A stretch of 64,000 nucleotides of DNA from Bacillus sp. MYb209 (GTDB lineage: Bacteria > Bacillota > Bacilli > Bacillales > Bacillaceae_G). The stretch is from the NCBI RefSeq assembly GCF_002975175.1, contig NZ_PCNZ01000003.1, positions 333,926 to 397,925 on the forward strand. The letters run 5' to 3'. Below, in pieces: positions 16,095-26,074 of the stretch. The notes beneath the pieces were generated by a model that saw only the letters and a program-made list of their open reading frames with translations, had not been told where the DNA came from and did no database searches. Numbering within the stretch: the first letter of the stretch is position 1; each line of letters starts with the position of its first letter. A program made the position numbers and the translations under genes.

Positions 16095-17546
16095 TTATGC
16101 TTTTTTTCCTGCTTCAATTTCTAAAGATTCTTCATGCCACCAAAGTGTTTCTTCAGGGTCTTCTTTAGCGATTAGATGTGCTTCTTTCTTCGATTCTACG
16201 GTAGGATAAGATCCTTTTAATGCACGTCCTGATGTTGTAACAAACAGTACACTAAATACAACTAATCCAATTACACTTACACCTGTTAAATAAAATGCTG
16301 GTGCCAGTGGATTACCAGTAGCATGAACTAAGTATGAACATACAAGCGGCGTTGTACCACCGAATATAGATACAGAAATATTAAAGGAGATAGAAAGTGC
16401 ACGATAACGTACATCGGTGAAAAAGAGTGCTGGTAATAACGAAGGCAATGTTCCTTCATAAACACTAAGGAAGAAACCTAAGACGAAAACACCCGCAAAC
16501 ATGGCTACAATATGTCCGTTACCAATTAATAAAAATGCTGGAATTGAACATAATGCTAAACCAAGTAAACCAATTTGTACTACGCGTTTATTACCTACTT
16601 TATCACTTAATTTACCGAAATAAAGTGCCAGTGGAATCATAAGTGCCATCGTAATTGAAATAATTAATAAGCCAGTTGTTTCTTTGACTTTTAGTACTTG
16701 TGTTAAATAAGAAGGAATATACGAAAGGATCATATAGTTTGTAATGTTAAAGAAGGCAACAATTACTGTGCTTAATAAGAAGTCTTTTTTGTGATATTTT
16801 AATATATCCATAAATGAAAATTGTTCGTTGTCTTCAGATTCCTCTTGTGCTTTTTCCATCTCTTGAAAGATTGGAGATTCATCTAAATGACGTCGTAAAT
16901 ATAAACCGACCAAACCAATTGGTGCAGCAATTAAGAAAGGAATACGCCATCCCCAGCTGAGCATTTGCTCATCTGTTAATAATAACGTCAAAATGGTAAC
17001 AATTACCGAGGCAGCAATGTAACCTGAGAGTGTCCCAATTTCAAGACCACTACCGAGTATACCACGCTTTTTATCTGGAGAAGATTCTGCGATATAAACC
17101 ATTGCTCCTGAATATTCGCCGCCTGTAGAGAAGCCTTGAATCATTCGCGCAATTAAAAGTAGTATTGGTGCCCATACACCAATTTGTTCATAGGTTGGTA
17201 GTAATGCGATGAATAATGTAGATAGTGCCATTAAAATAATAGTTGTACTTAAAACAATCTTTCGGCCATACTTATCTCCTATTCTACCAAAGAAAATACC
17301 TCCAATTGGTCGAACTAGAAAGGCCGCCGCAAATGTACCAAATGTTAGTACAAGTTGCAAACCACTATTATTCACACCTGAGAAGAATAATTGACTTAAA
17401 ATTACCGCTAAATACGCGTATAATCCAAAGTCAAACCACTCCATTGCATTCCCAATGCCAGTAGCAACAACTGCTTTCCTAGCTTGTTTAGGATTGACAA
17501 TATTAACGTCTTGAGGTTCAAAATTTAAATCATTATTTTGTTGCAT
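16095..17546 (-). CDS. MFS transporter, metabolite:H+ symporter (ProP) type
   Basis: A 483-residue, 12-helix transporter of the MHS family. It has the family opening ATGIGNAMEWFDFGLYAYLA, the loop 2-3 motif GRIGDKYGRKIVL, and QGFSTGGEYSGAMVYIAE with the helix-5 signature. Relatives take up proline/betaine, alpha-ketoglutarate, citrate or shikimate by proton symport; the substrate cannot be assigned. The ATG at 17546 follows GGAGCTG; the open frame upstream to 17624 has no better start. A monocistronic gene facing the MoxR operon terminator. Confidence 0.88.
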   Translation of the reverse strand: MQQNNDLNFEPQDVNIVNPKQARKAVVATGIGNAMEWFDFGLYAYLAVILSQLFFSGVNNSGLQLVLTFGTFAAAFLVRPIGGIFFGRIGDKYGRKIVLSTTIILMALSTLFIALLPTYEQIGVWAPILLLIARMIQGFSTGGEYSGAMVYIAESSPDKKRGILGSGLEIGTLSGYIAASVIVTILTLLLTDEQMLSWGWRIPFLIAAPIGLVGLYLRRHLDESPIFQEMEKAQEESEDNEQFSFMDILKYHKKDFLLSTVIVAFFNITNYMILSYIPSYLTQVLKVKETTGLLIISITMALMIPLALYFGKLSDKVGNKRVVQIGLLGLALCSIPAFLLIGNGHIVAMFAGVFVLGFFLSVYEGTLPSLLPALFFTDVRYRALSISFNISVSIFGGTTPLVCSYLVHATGNPLAPAFYLTGVSVIGLVVFSVLFVTTSGRALKGSYPTVESKKEAHLIAKEDPEETLWWHEESLEIEAGKKA

Positions 17547-17721
17547 ATAGTAAAACAGCTCCTTATTTAATTTAACTTCTTTAAGCACACCTTCTCTTAC
17601 TAGAATAAATCCAATACGAAGCACTTAAGGAAAAGCAACGTCTCCTTATCTGTTATTATTGTTTCACATAATTAAATATTTGTCCAATGAGATGCTTTCC
17701 AGGTTAAGGAAATAAGTATTT

Positions 17722-17766
17722 AAAAAGCTGAAAAAGACACTATATTAGTGCCTTTTTCAGCTTTTT
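17722..17766 (-). terminator. Terminator with 19-bp near-perfect stem
   Basis: AAAAAGCTGAAAAAGACAC (17722-17740) pairs with the complementary arm at 17748-17766 (one mismatch). It lies 135 bases beyond the aminotransferase stop. The 355-base gap 17547-17901 shows nothing else. Confidence 0.8.
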
Positions 17767-17901
17767 ATTTATTATTTTTTTCAGAGCATGAGAGAGCATT
17801 TTCCTCTCCTATTCTCCTTTTGTTTGAATTTAAAACAAGTCACTTTTCAGCTTCAAATCATCACAAATAATTTCATCATAGTAGAAATAAAATATTTATT
17901 T

Positions 17902-19119
17902 TTAAACACTAGCTGTAGCTGCCAAGCTATGAATACAAGAAATTAACTCATTAACGAATTCATCAATCTCTTCTTTCGTAATAATATATGGCGGAAGTAA
18001 ACGAATGATATTTCCTTGTGTTACATCAACTAACATTCCTTTATTCATTAGCTCTACCTGTAATTTCTTCACATTTTCATTTGTATCGTTCACACTAATA
18101 CCGAACATCATCCCAGCATGACGCACTTCTTTAATAAGATAAGAATTTTCTTTCTGAATTTCTTGTAGTTTGCCATTTAAATATAATGACGTTTCATAAG
18201 CTTCTTGCATTAAACCATCATCAATTAATGTTTTTAATACCGTTAAACCTAAAGCCGTTCCGATTGATGAATGAGCAAACGTTGTTCCGTGATCTCCTGG
18301 TGAAAATACATTACATAACTTTTCACCTACAATGATTCCTCCTAGCGGTATCCCGCCTCCTGCTCCTTTACCAATTTGAATAATGTCTGGTGTAATATTG
18401 AAATTTTGATAAGCAAATAGTTTCCCAGTTCTGCCCATACCACTTTGTACTTCATCAACAATTAGAATTACATTATATTTATCACATAGATATTGAACAC
18501 CATGTAAATATTCACTTGATAAAGGATAGATCCCCCCACTTCCTAAAACAGGTTCTAGCATAATTGCAATAGGCTTTTCATTTATTATTGTTCCTTCTAA
18601 TTGCTCTAAATTTTCACGCTCTACTTCATAGACAGGAATTGATGTTTTAGGGAAATTTTGATATACATTTTCCTGCCTTGTAAAATGAAGCGCTCCTAAC
18701 GTACGCCCGTGGAAACTATTTTTCAGCACAACGACTCCGTCACGTTCTTCATTCGTAATAGATCTATATTTATCAATTAATTTTAAAGTTGTTTCTGTCG
18801 CTTCCGTACCAGAGTTTGCAAAAAATACTTTTCCATTTTTTAAAGAGTAATCAACTAATTTCTTTGCATACTCAATCGCTACTGGATTTAAAAAATGAAA
18901 AGGAAGATGCAATGACTTCGTAACTTGCTCCATTGTCGTTTGCACAATTTTAGGATGATTGTATCCTAATACATTTACTCCTACACCAGAAAATAAATCT
19001 AAATACTCTTTTCCATCCACATCATAAAGTTTACAACCTTCTCCTCTTTCTATCGCAACCTTCGTACGACAATACGTAGGCATCATATATTCTTTATCTA
19101 ATTGAGACCAATCCGACAT
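17902..19119 (-). CDS. Class III aminotransferase, acetylornithine/ornithine type
   Basis: PLP-dependent aminotransferase of 405 residues close to ArgD/ornithine aminotransferases. It shows the glycine-rich start DLFSGVGVNVLGYNHPK, FFANSGTEATETTLKL (cofactor phosphate contact), NSFHGRTLGALHFT, IVDEVQSGMGRTGKLFAY with the cofactor aspartate, and the Schiff-base lysine in IIQIGKGAGGGIPLGGI. The ATG at 19119 follows CAGGAGG. It stands alone instead of in an arg operon, so it could be a second ArgD-like enzyme with a different amino donor or a catabolic role; sequence alone cannot separate these. Confidence 0.85.
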   Translation of the reverse strand: MSDWSQLDKEYMMPTYCRTKVAIERGEGCKLYDVDGKEYLDLFSGVGVNVLGYNHPKIVQTTMEQVTKSLHLPFHFLNPVAIEYAKKLVDYSLKNGKVFFANSGTEATETTLKLIDKYRSITNEERDGVVVLKNSFHGRTLGALHFTRQENVYQNFPKTSIPVYEVERENLEQLEGTIINEKPIAIMLEPVLGSGGIYPLSSEYLHGVQYLCDKYNVILIVDEVQSGMGRTGKLFAYQNFNITPDIIQIGKGAGGGIPLGGIIVGEKLCNVFSPGDHGTTFAHSSIGTALGLTVLKTLIDDGLMQEAYETSLYLNGKLQEIQKENSYLIKEVRHAGMMFGISVNDTNENVKKLQVELMNKGMLVDVTQGNIIRLLPPYIITKEEIDEFVNELISCIHSLAATASV

Positions 19120-19347
19120 AATAAATTCCTCCTGGCTATTTTTCCGTTTTTCATGTTCATTATCTATAAATTCATTTACAAATTAATTTTTAAGATTGAA
19201 ATTTTAATAGTGGTTTTCTTCCACCTCTTAAATAAAACGTGTTATTTCTCTTCCCGATATTCATTTTTCCATAATTTCTTCTATTTCAACAGGTCCACTA
19301 CATGTGCGTTTTTTTCATCTAGCGGTATGTTACCAATTTGAACTTTG

Positions 19348-19360
19348 TATGTAATACATA
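19348..19360. promoter_or_regulatory. 13-bp palindrome before the catalase gene
   Basis: TATGTAATACATA is a perfect palindrome 61 bp upstream of the catalase start, just after a TTGAAC -35-like hexamer (19338-19343). It is shorter than a PlcR box. The 301-base gap 19120-19420 holds nothing else. Confidence 0.35.
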
Positions 19361-19420
19361 ATCAAGGCTATAGAATCATATTTAGTAACAATCGACGAAA
19401 AAAATTTGGAGGCTAAATCG

Positions 19421-20800
19421 ATGAATGAAAAATATGATAAACAGAGGCAATCTTTATTAGGAGAAGACTTTAATAAAAACCGAGAACGTAATGCACCAGC
19501 TAAACTTCACTCTCAAACAGTTGGTTCACGTGGACCTGTTCTAAAGCAAGATGGTGTACTACACGAAACCTTACAAGAATTTATTCATGAAAAGATTTTA
19601 GAAAGACCTGTTCATGTAAAAGGATTTGGTGCATTTGGTTATTTCCAAACAATATATCCGATGTCTGAACATACAAAACTGATATTTTTACGAAATTCTA
19701 ATCAAAAAGTTCCTGTTATGGTTCGCTTTTCGTTAGCTGTCGGTATAAAAGGAACACCTGATACATCCAGAAATGTAAGTGGTTTTGCTACAAAATTTTA
19801 TACAGAAGAAGGCGTTTTTGACCTTATATGTAATCACATTCCTGTCTTTTCTATTCGTGATGCGATGCGTTTCCCGGAATTTATTAAAGCATTCTTACCT
19901 TCACCTAAAAATAATTTAATTGATCCTGATCGGTCCTGGAGCTTTATAGCAAGAGCGCCTGAATCGATTCATTTTATTGTACGTTTATACTCTGATGCTG
20001 GTACGATAAAAAGTCTTCGCCACATTCCAGGACATAGTGTAAATACATATGTTTGGAGAAATGCTCAAGGTATTAGAAAGTACGTTAAATACCATTGGTA
20101 CCCATTTGAAGGTGTACAATACATTGGTCGCGGAGAAGCAAATAGACTAGCCGCTGAAAATCCTGATTACGCTGGTAAAGATTTATACGATGCGATTGCG
20201 GGTGGCAAACCGGTGGAATATGGCCTATATGTTCAGCTCATGGACCCTAAGGATGAAGCAAATCTTTCTTATGATCCTTTAGACGATACAAAAGTATGGG
20301 ATGAAAAGGCTTATCCTCTAATACCAGTTGGTAAAATGGTATTAAATAAAAATCCTGAAAATTATATGGAGCAAGTAGAAAAAGTGTCCTTCTCTCCTTC
20401 TAATTTACTGGATGGAGCAGAATTGTCTGATGATAAAATACTGCAGGCCCGTGCCAATATTTATACTGATTCTCAAAGAAGAAGAATTGGGGCTGAATTT
20501 CGTAAATTACCAGTTAACCAACAGCAAGATTGGACACCTACTAATCAAATTACAAGCGGTGACGGAAGATATGTTGAAGGAAAACTTGAAAGAACTTCTA
20601 TAACTAAGCAAGATGACTTTGGGCAGGCTGGTGAATTTTATGAGAAGTTAACACAAATAGAGAAAGAACACCTTGCTGAAAATTTAGCTATTGATTTGAA
20701 AGTTATATCCGATGATATTAGGAAGATAGTTTTGGGGTATTTTCATAAAGTGTCAGCTGATTTGGTGAAGAAGATTGAGAGTGCAATGCAAAAGCTTTAA
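19421..20800 (+). CDS. Short monofunctional haem catalase
   Basis: Decomposes hydrogen peroxide. The 459-residue protein has the distal histidine in RPVHVKGFGAFGYF, the active-site block VRFSLAVGIKGTPDTSRNVS and GFATKFYTEEG, the asparagine in LICNHIPVFSIRDAMRFPEF, and the proximal tyrosine in RANIYTDSQRRRIG. It is a small-subunit catalase with no C-terminal flavodoxin-like domain. Several usually invariant positions differ (ICNHIP for VGNNTP), which marks a divergent clade, often spore or stress linked in bacilli. ATG 19421 follows GGAGG by 8 bases; the earlier in-frame ATG at 19406 has no ribosome site. It ends in a terminator. Confidence 0.9.
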   Translation: MNEKYDKQRQSLLGEDFNKNRERNAPAKLHSQTVGSRGPVLKQDGVLHETLQEFIHEKILERPVHVKGFGAFGYFQTIYPMSEHTKLIFLRNSNQKVPVMVRFSLAVGIKGTPDTSRNVSGFATKFYTEEGVFDLICNHIPVFSIRDAMRFPEFIKAFLPSPKNNLIDPDRSWSFIARAPESIHFIVRLYSDAGTIKSLRHIPGHSVNTYVWRNAQGIRKYVKYHWYPFEGVQYIGRGEANRLAAENPDYAGKDLYDAIAGGKPVEYGLYVQLMDPKDEANLSYDPLDDTKVWDEKAYPLIPVGKMVLNKNPENYMEQVEKVSFSPSNLLDGAELSDDKILQARANIYTDSQRRRIGAEFRKLPVNQQQDWTPTNQITSGDGRYVEGKLERTSITKQDDFGQAGEFYEKLTQIEKEHLAENLAIDLKVISDDIRKIVLGYFHKVSADLVKKIESAMQKL

Positions 20801-20806
20801 GAATAT

Positions 20807-20845
20807 AAAAAACGTCATTTTTATTGGTTAAAATGACGTTTTTTA
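20807..20845 (+). terminator. Catalase terminator
   Basis: AAAAAACGTCATTTT (20807-20821) pairs exactly with AAAATGACGTTTTTT (20830-20844). Confidence 0.9.
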
Positions 20846-20923
20846 TGGCGGACTTACTAGTGATTTCTATCGATCCATTTACATTGAGTTACGAAAGCTT
20901 TCCCTTTCAAAATTTTCGTTATT

Positions 20924-21445
20924 TCATTTTATATTATGATACTCATTTCTCTTTTTCAGATAATCCTTTTCACATTGTAACGGTTTGTATTCCACCATTT
21001 TCCCTTGCTTCTTTTTCGTTTCGGTAACGATCCATTCCCCTTTTTCAAGTTCAAGATGTTTTATTACATTTGTATCATCTATTTCTTTATAAAGTAAAAA
21101 TGCTTCCAGCGCCCTCACAAACAACCTAGGCTCTCCTCTATATCCACCACTATCAAAGATTTTAGTTAACGAGTTATAATAAGAATCATTTTCCCGTCCG
21201 CCATACATCAAATGTGCAGCCTCTAAGTCTCTTTTACTAACTTCCCAAAAACTATTTTCATCAACATTTAAATCAAACGAAGATTTAATGTCCTTCATTA
21301 TGTTTTCCACATAATTTCCATCACGAATTTTACTTTCTTCCAGACAATCCGAAGACAACCTTGGTGCATTTGATTGAGAATGTACAACGTGTTGTATAGA
21401 TACGCACAAAATAAATATACTTAAAACATACAATAGTTTTTTCAT
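20924..21445 (-). CDS. Secreted hypothetical protein
   Basis: I do not recognise this 173-residue protein. It begins MKKLLYVLSIFILCVSIQHV, a clear Sec signal peptide cut after about residue 23 (VHSQS), and the rest is soluble and mixed in charge, with one Cys pair (residues about 34 and 158) that could form a disulfide outside the cell. Later text such as RLFVRALEAFLLYKEIDDTN and IVTETKKKQGKMVEYKPLQ suggests an alpha/beta fold. Start ATG 21445 follows GAGGTGAT. It is a single gene between two terminators; function unknown. Confidence 0.75.
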   Translation of the reverse strand: MKKLLYVLSIFILCVSIQHVVHSQSNAPRLSSDCLEESKIRDGNYVENIMKDIKSSFDLNVDENSFWEVSKRDLEAAHLMYGGRENDSYYNSLTKIFDSGGYRGEPRLFVRALEAFLLYKEIDDTNVIKHLELEKGEWIVTETKKKQGKMVEYKPLQCEKDYLKKRNEYHNIK

Positions 21446-21518
21446 ATTTAAGTATCACCTCAAATAATTTAGATACTATATTATTTGAGGCAAGGATATT
21501 CTTATGCTAGGAATGAGA

Positions 21519-21552
21519 AAAGTCCTATAAAAAGGCTATTTTATAGGACTTT
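21519..21552. terminator. Terminator of the adenine deaminase-like gene
   Basis: AAAGTCCTATAAAA (21519-21532) pairs exactly with TTTTATAGGACTTT (21539-21552), just beyond the minus-strand stop at 21558. Confidence 0.85.
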
Positions 21553-21557
21553 CCCTT

Positions 21558-23312
21558 TTAATATTCGTTTATCAGTTTCATCGGCGAAGCAAGTACCTTA
21601 CTACTTTTCACATCATATAATCCTATAGGTGTTACCCGTATAAAAGGCAAGTGCGTTGCAGAAAAGAATAAAATCGTAAATGCCGGATCGTTATAAGCAT
21701 AGCCTCGCTCTTGTAGTAATTTCGCCATCATTTTCTCTTTATGTATTAATGCGCTCATTTCTAAGTTTGACATAATACCTAATAAAGGTAATGCAATTTC
21801 ATGTAACACTTCAGTCTTTTCAGCTATTACCATTCCCCCGCCGAGCTCTTTTACTCTATGAAAGGCATATAACATATCTTCTTTACTCTTTCCAATAAGA
21901 ATGATGTCACCTGTTCCGGAATAAGAGCTAGCAAGACCACCTAATTCTTTCGCAAAACCTTTCACAACTGTATTCACTCGCCAAGTGCCATCACGAGCAA
22001 TCATCATAAGGAAACACTCATCATGGTCAAATGAAAGTTCATCACAGTTTAATTCGATTTCACTAACATATGGCTTTGTTATGACGTCGTTTAATAATTT
22101 TATACCCTTTGCATCATTGAAAATCATATCTTCTTTCTGCAAACACCAGTCTAATTGTAAAGGTGCTACTTGAAATTCATCCCATTCTATACGTAAGGAT
22201 TCATTTTTATTTTCTCCATCACGTTTCATCCATTGTCCTTTTGCAATTACACTAATCGGCACCGGGTTTTCTTTACTTTCCAAAATATTAATATTAGCGA
22301 TTCTACCTGTGGCAATCGCACCATGTAAATGCTCCATATTATAATAACGAGCAATGTTATAACTCGCCATATTATAGGCATCTATAACCGGTATCCCTTG
22401 CTTAATCGCTATTTCTATCAATCTATTTGTCATTCCGTTTTCATAAAATGACGGATGTGAACCATCTGTTGTGAAAATGAATCTATCAAATTGTTTAACA
22501 CCTAGTTCTAGCAATTCTTTTACTAAAATTTCTAAATCTGGACGGATAGAAGAATTTCTAAGAGAAACGGTGTAACCTTGCATAAGGCGTGTTAATGCTT
22601 CCTGCCCTGTCATCGCTTCATGATCACAATCCGTACCTAATAGTTTTAACTTTGCTAAAGTTGTTTCAGATGCTCCAGGAAAATGTCCTTCTACTTTTTT
22701 CTTTAATCGCTTCGTTCCCTGCACCCAATTTAACATGTCCTCATCGCCATGTAATAGTTTTGGCCATGCTGTTAACTCCCCGCCTTGAAGAACATCTTCA
22801 TGGTTAAGCCATTCCATTATTTCTTCACTATTAAACAATGATTGGCCATTTTGCAACTCAGTTTGTCCATCGAAACGACACCACCAATACATGCTTGCCG
22901 GAATCTTTTTAAATTCATCTAATAAACGAAATGCTTCTTCACGTTGTAATGTGAAAAATAAAGTTAAATTATCATTAATGAAAGTTGTTGTACCAAATTG
23001 CATCGCATAATTTGCTAAAGTTTCTGGGTTATACAACTGATATGGATGAGCATGTGGTTCTATGTAACTAGGAACTGCATACTTCCCATCACAATCAATG
23101 ACTTCACAATGAGTAAATTGCTCTGGCAGTTTTTCGCCTACATATACAATTCTGTCATCATAAATCCAAATATTTGCTACAGTCCAATCGCGTAAGTAAG
23201 AATTTAAATACGTTGCATTTTTCAATAAAATGTGCGGACTTCTTGTGCCGTCTATTACTTCAACATGTTCTCGTAATTGTTTATTACTCCATTTAAAATG
23301 ATTTTGTGCCAA
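21558..23312 (-). CDS. Adenine deaminase family protein (YerA-like)
   Basis: Amidohydrolase of about 584 residues in the AdeC/YerA group, which hydrolyses adenine to hypoxanthine with a binuclear metal centre. The metal motif EPHAHPYQLYNPETLANYAMQ begins near residue 95 (HxH), followed by GTTTFINDN, then EGHFPGASETTLAKL and the sugar-free purine pocket region GTDCDHEAMTGQEALTRL, and TTDGSHPSFYENGMTN. This closely follows B. subtilis YerA by memory. TTG at 23312 is chosen: GGAG stands 9 bases before it, while earlier TTG codons at 23327 and 23321 touch or precede that site. YerA-type proteins are putative deaminases; activity of this subfamily is not firmly shown. Confidence 0.88.
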   Translation of the reverse strand: MAQNHFKWSNKQLREHVEVIDGTRSPHILLKNATYLNSYLRDWTVANIWIYDDRIVYVGEKLPEQFTHCEVIDCDGKYAVPSYIEPHAHPYQLYNPETLANYAMQFGTTTFINDNLTLFFTLQREEAFRLLDEFKKIPASMYWWCRFDGQTELQNGQSLFNSEEIMEWLNHEDVLQGGELTAWPKLLHGDEDMLNWVQGTKRLKKKVEGHFPGASETTLAKLKLLGTDCDHEAMTGQEALTRLMQGYTVSLRNSSIRPDLEILVKELLELGVKQFDRFIFTTDGSHPSFYENGMTNRLIEIAIKQGIPVIDAYNMASYNIARYYNMEHLHGAIATGRIANINILESKENPVPISVIAKGQWMKRDGENKNESLRIEWDEFQVAPLQLDWCLQKEDMIFNDAKGIKLLNDVITKPYVSEIELNCDELSFDHDECFLMMIARDGTWRVNTVVKGFAKELGGLASSYSGTGDIILIGKSKEDMLYAFHRVKELGGGMVIAEKTEVLHEIALPLLGIMSNLEMSALIHKEKMMAKLLQERGYAYNDPAFTILFFSATHLPFIRVTPIGLYDVKSSKVLASPMKLINEY

Positions 23313-23484
23313 TGTATTCAACTCCAAATCAATTCATAATTATTTTGGTTAAAACGAGAAATAATTAACCAACTAAAGTATATTCTATTCATAACTCCCC
23401 TTTGTAAGTCCCCTATACTCTTCATTATATGGAATGATTGAAAAAATAACAATTTTCAGAATTAAACACATACTCCTTTGATCC

Positions 23485-23526
23485 AAAATAAAAAGAATGC
23501 CATGCAACTGACATCCTTTTTATTTT
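23485..23526 (-). terminator. Terminator-like hairpin in the gap before the serine hydrolase end
   Basis: AAAATAAAAAGAATG (23485-23499) pairs with CATCCTTTTTATTTT (23512-23526), one mismatch. It lies downstream of the serine hydrolase on the minus strand. The gap 23313-23698 is otherwise empty. Confidence 0.65.
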
Positions 23527-23698
23527 TATACTAAGAGCTATAAGATTGACTTTCACCTTGAAATACATTTATATCGTATTTATATTCCACATAAACTTGA
23601 TGCCATATCATAAATGCTAACACTGTCCATATTTGCAAAATTCAAAAAGCACCTCTTTTATATACAACTATAGCAGAGTCCAACTCATTTTCTTTTTT

Positions 23699-24865
23699 CT
23701 ATTTATTAAATTCAATTTGCATCATTTTATTAAACTGCGTACCAATATCAATCGCACCTAAAGAGTTAATACTGACAGCTAATGTATGTTTGCCTCCAAT
23801 TACTCCGCCAGCAAAAGTTGCAAATCCAGGAATTGCCCCTCCGTGACCCCAAATTGAAACACCGTTTGGAAGTTTAGTCTCATAGATTCCAAGACCATAT
23901 CCATCACCAACACCTTTTCCTTCTACAGGAACTGTGGTAAGCATTTCTTTTAGTTGATTTTCCCTCAGTAACTTACCACCGAGTAAAGATGAAAAGAACT
24001 TATTTAAATCGTCCGCATTAGAAATCATATCTCCAGCTGAATTAGCTAAACTCGGATTATAATACGTTATATCTTTCAACTCGCTTGTTCCTTCAATTTT
24101 CATATACCCTCGAGCATGATTCTTTCCTGGGATAACGGTTGAATTCCCTGGTAAAAACGTATTTGACAGATCCAAAGGTTCAATAATTCGCTTTTCAATT
24201 TCTTCTGCATAACTATTTCCAGTTATTTTTTCAATAAGCATTCCCAATATTACGTATCCTGTGTTTGAATACGACCACCCCTTACCTGGCGAAAAATCAG
24301 GTGGTAGAGAAAGTCCCATTTTCACTATTTCTTCTGCTGTATACGTTTTTTTCGAATTCATTATGTCAGCGTCTTTTGACTTTAAATATTCAGCTATACC
24401 ACTCGTATGATTCAAAAGTTGACGTATCGTAATTTGATTACCATCATACCCATTTCCTTGAATGAGACCCGGTAGCCACTTTTCAATTGGATCGTCAAGT
24501 TGTATGCGATTTTCTCCTACTAATTGAAGAACAGTCGTGGCAGTAAAAGTCTTCGTCACACTACCAATCCGAAAGCGATAATCCGATTTCATCGGTTGCT
24601 TTGTACTTAAATCCGCCACGCCAGCTGTATAACTACTAGTTTTTCCGTTGTTAGACGTCTTAGCTAATATCCCTGGCGTTCCAAGCTGTACTGTTTCCTG
24701 CATTACTTGTTTCCAACCATTCCGGTTCTTTTGATCATGTGATTGTGACGGACTAGATAAATTTTGAACAGACTCTGCTTTCACAGTAAAACCTGGTGTG
24801 AATAGAGTAGTACCCACTAATAAAACTGCCAAACTTGCTAACTTAATTGAATTACATTTTTTCAT
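23699..24865 (-). CDS. Secreted serine hydrolase, class C beta-lactamase/DD-peptidase fold
   Basis: A 388-residue penicillin-binding-like esterase/peptidase. The N-terminus has a Sec signal (SIKLASLAVLLVGTTLFTPG, cut near VKAES). The catalytic motifs are SVTK at residues about 98-101, the tyrosine motif YSN in SYSNTGYVILGMLIEKITG, and HGG in WGHGGAIPGFATF as the third box. This matches D-alanyl-D-alanine carboxypeptidase/AmpC-related proteins of bacilli; true beta-lactamase activity is possible but not evident. The ATG at 24865 follows GAGGAGAGGGAG. Monocistronic. Confidence 0.9.
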   Translation of the reverse strand: MKKCNSIKLASLAVLLVGTTLFTPGFTVKAESVQNLSSPSQSHDQKNRNGWKQVMQETVQLGTPGILAKTSNNGKTSSYTAGVADLSTKQPMKSDYRFRIGSVTKTFTATTVLQLVGENRIQLDDPIEKWLPGLIQGNGYDGNQITIRQLLNHTSGIAEYLKSKDADIMNSKKTYTAEEIVKMGLSLPPDFSPGKGWSYSNTGYVILGMLIEKITGNSYAEEIEKRIIEPLDLSNTFLPGNSTVIPGKNHARGYMKIEGTSELKDITYYNPSLANSAGDMISNADDLNKFFSSLLGGKLLRENQLKEMLTTVPVEGKGVGDGYGLGIYETKLPNGVSIWGHGGAIPGFATFAGGVIGGKHTLAVSINSLGAIDIGTQFNKMMQIEFNK

Positions 24866-25242
24866 AAGGCTCCCTCTCCTCTATTAATATCGTATTGATG
24901 ATTCATTCGTACAACCCTTTTCTTCACTAACAATATAATGCCTCTATTTTAAGTACTGATAATTTCGTTCCTAACAACCTGTAACTTTCACTTTTTGACA
25001 TACATGTTGTGCCAAAAAATCACTACTATTTCTTGCAATACTCCATTATCTAATTGATTATTTAAGTTAATTTCTTCCCCCTTCACATCAAGTTATACTT
25101 TAATCCTATATGATAAATCTCTCTTTTTTCTTATCCATTCCTTACAAAATGCTTACGTTCAAATTTGGATACGATAAGCTGAGAAAGAGTTTTGTATGAA
25201 AATAAAAAAAGAACATAACAAAAGTTATATTCTCTTCCCTTC
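24866..25242. other. Intergenic, no feature recognised
   Basis: AT-rich gap of 377 bases upstream of the serine hydrolase. It must carry that gene's promoter, but no clear box or hairpin stands out. Confidence 0.5.
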
Positions 25243-25833
25243 TTATTCATATCGCAAACATTCAATCGGATCTAATTTTGCTGCTTTATTTGCCGGTAGT
25301 ATACCAAATACAATACCGATAAACATAGATATTCCAACCGAAATCAGTCCTAAATTTACTGAAACAATAAATGGCCATTCTGCGAATATCACAATTAACC
25401 ACGCAAAGAATACGCCAAGCATAAATCCAATTAAGCCACCTAGTGCTGTTAAAATGCAAGATTCAATAAGAAACTGCATTAATACTTTACTACGCGTTGC
25501 ACCAAGCGCTTTTCGGATGCCAATTTCACGCGTACGTTCTGTTACAGATACAAGCATTATATTCATAACACCGATGCCACCAACTAATAACGAAATTCCA
25601 GCAATTCCGCCAAAGACCATTTTCATCATATTCGTAGACTCGTCTAAATCCCCCATAAACTCGTTTCCATCCTCTGGAGCTTTGAATTTATGTTCAAATT
25701 TAGGCGATTTAATTTCATTTATACGTGCTACTGCTTTTTTCCCAACACTTTCCCGATCATCTCTAGAATGTAATTTCACTGTGACCGTATCATATTCGCT
25801 TACTCCTGAAATTAGAGAAGTGAATATGAGTGA
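25243..25833 (-). pseudogene. C-terminal fragment of a MacB/FtsX-type ABC permease
   Basis: The frame is open from 25833 to 25243 and encodes only the last half of a permease: a periplasmic end ([20 protein letters not shown]), then three membrane helices with the FtsX core [57 protein letters not shown] and the end [15 protein letters not shown] whole protein of this family has about 390 residues with an N-terminal helix and large extracytoplasmic domain; these are missing, and no ATPase gene is next to it. There is no ribosome site at the first ATG. It is a truncated remnant of an ABC exporter operon. Confidence 0.8.
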
Positions 25834-25922
25834 TCAAAATAAGGGATAATTCTATTCGATTCATCCCCCTCTTTTCACAATAGTTCAACTATCTATTACA
25901 ACTATGTAAATTCGAGAAAAAT

Positions 25923-25965
25923 AAAACTACCTGCCTCCAATAGACTGTAGAGAACAGGTAGTTTT
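25923..25965. terminator. Hairpin between permease fragment and symporter
   Basis: AAAACTACCTG (25923-25933) pairs exactly with CAGGTAGTTTT (25955-25965). A second A/T-rich stem (AACGT with ACGTT, about 26004-26048) lies closer to the symporter stop and may be its terminator. Confidence 0.65.
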
Positions 25966-26074
25966 GATCTTTTTCAAATTTCATTTTGAATCGAAAAATT
26001 CATAAAAAACGTCATCCTTTCTGTAAATTTTCAAAAAAATAACGTTTTTCTCGTTATATTGATATAAAATTATT

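Noticed and set aside
19348-19360. PlcR box before the catalase gene
   Set aside because: TATGTAATACATA is 13 bases; the PlcR box needs TATG-N8-CATA (16 bases).
25196-25849. Long plus-strand frame of 217 codons
   Set aside because: It is the antisense of the FtsX permease fragment, whose minus-strand frame has clear family motifs.
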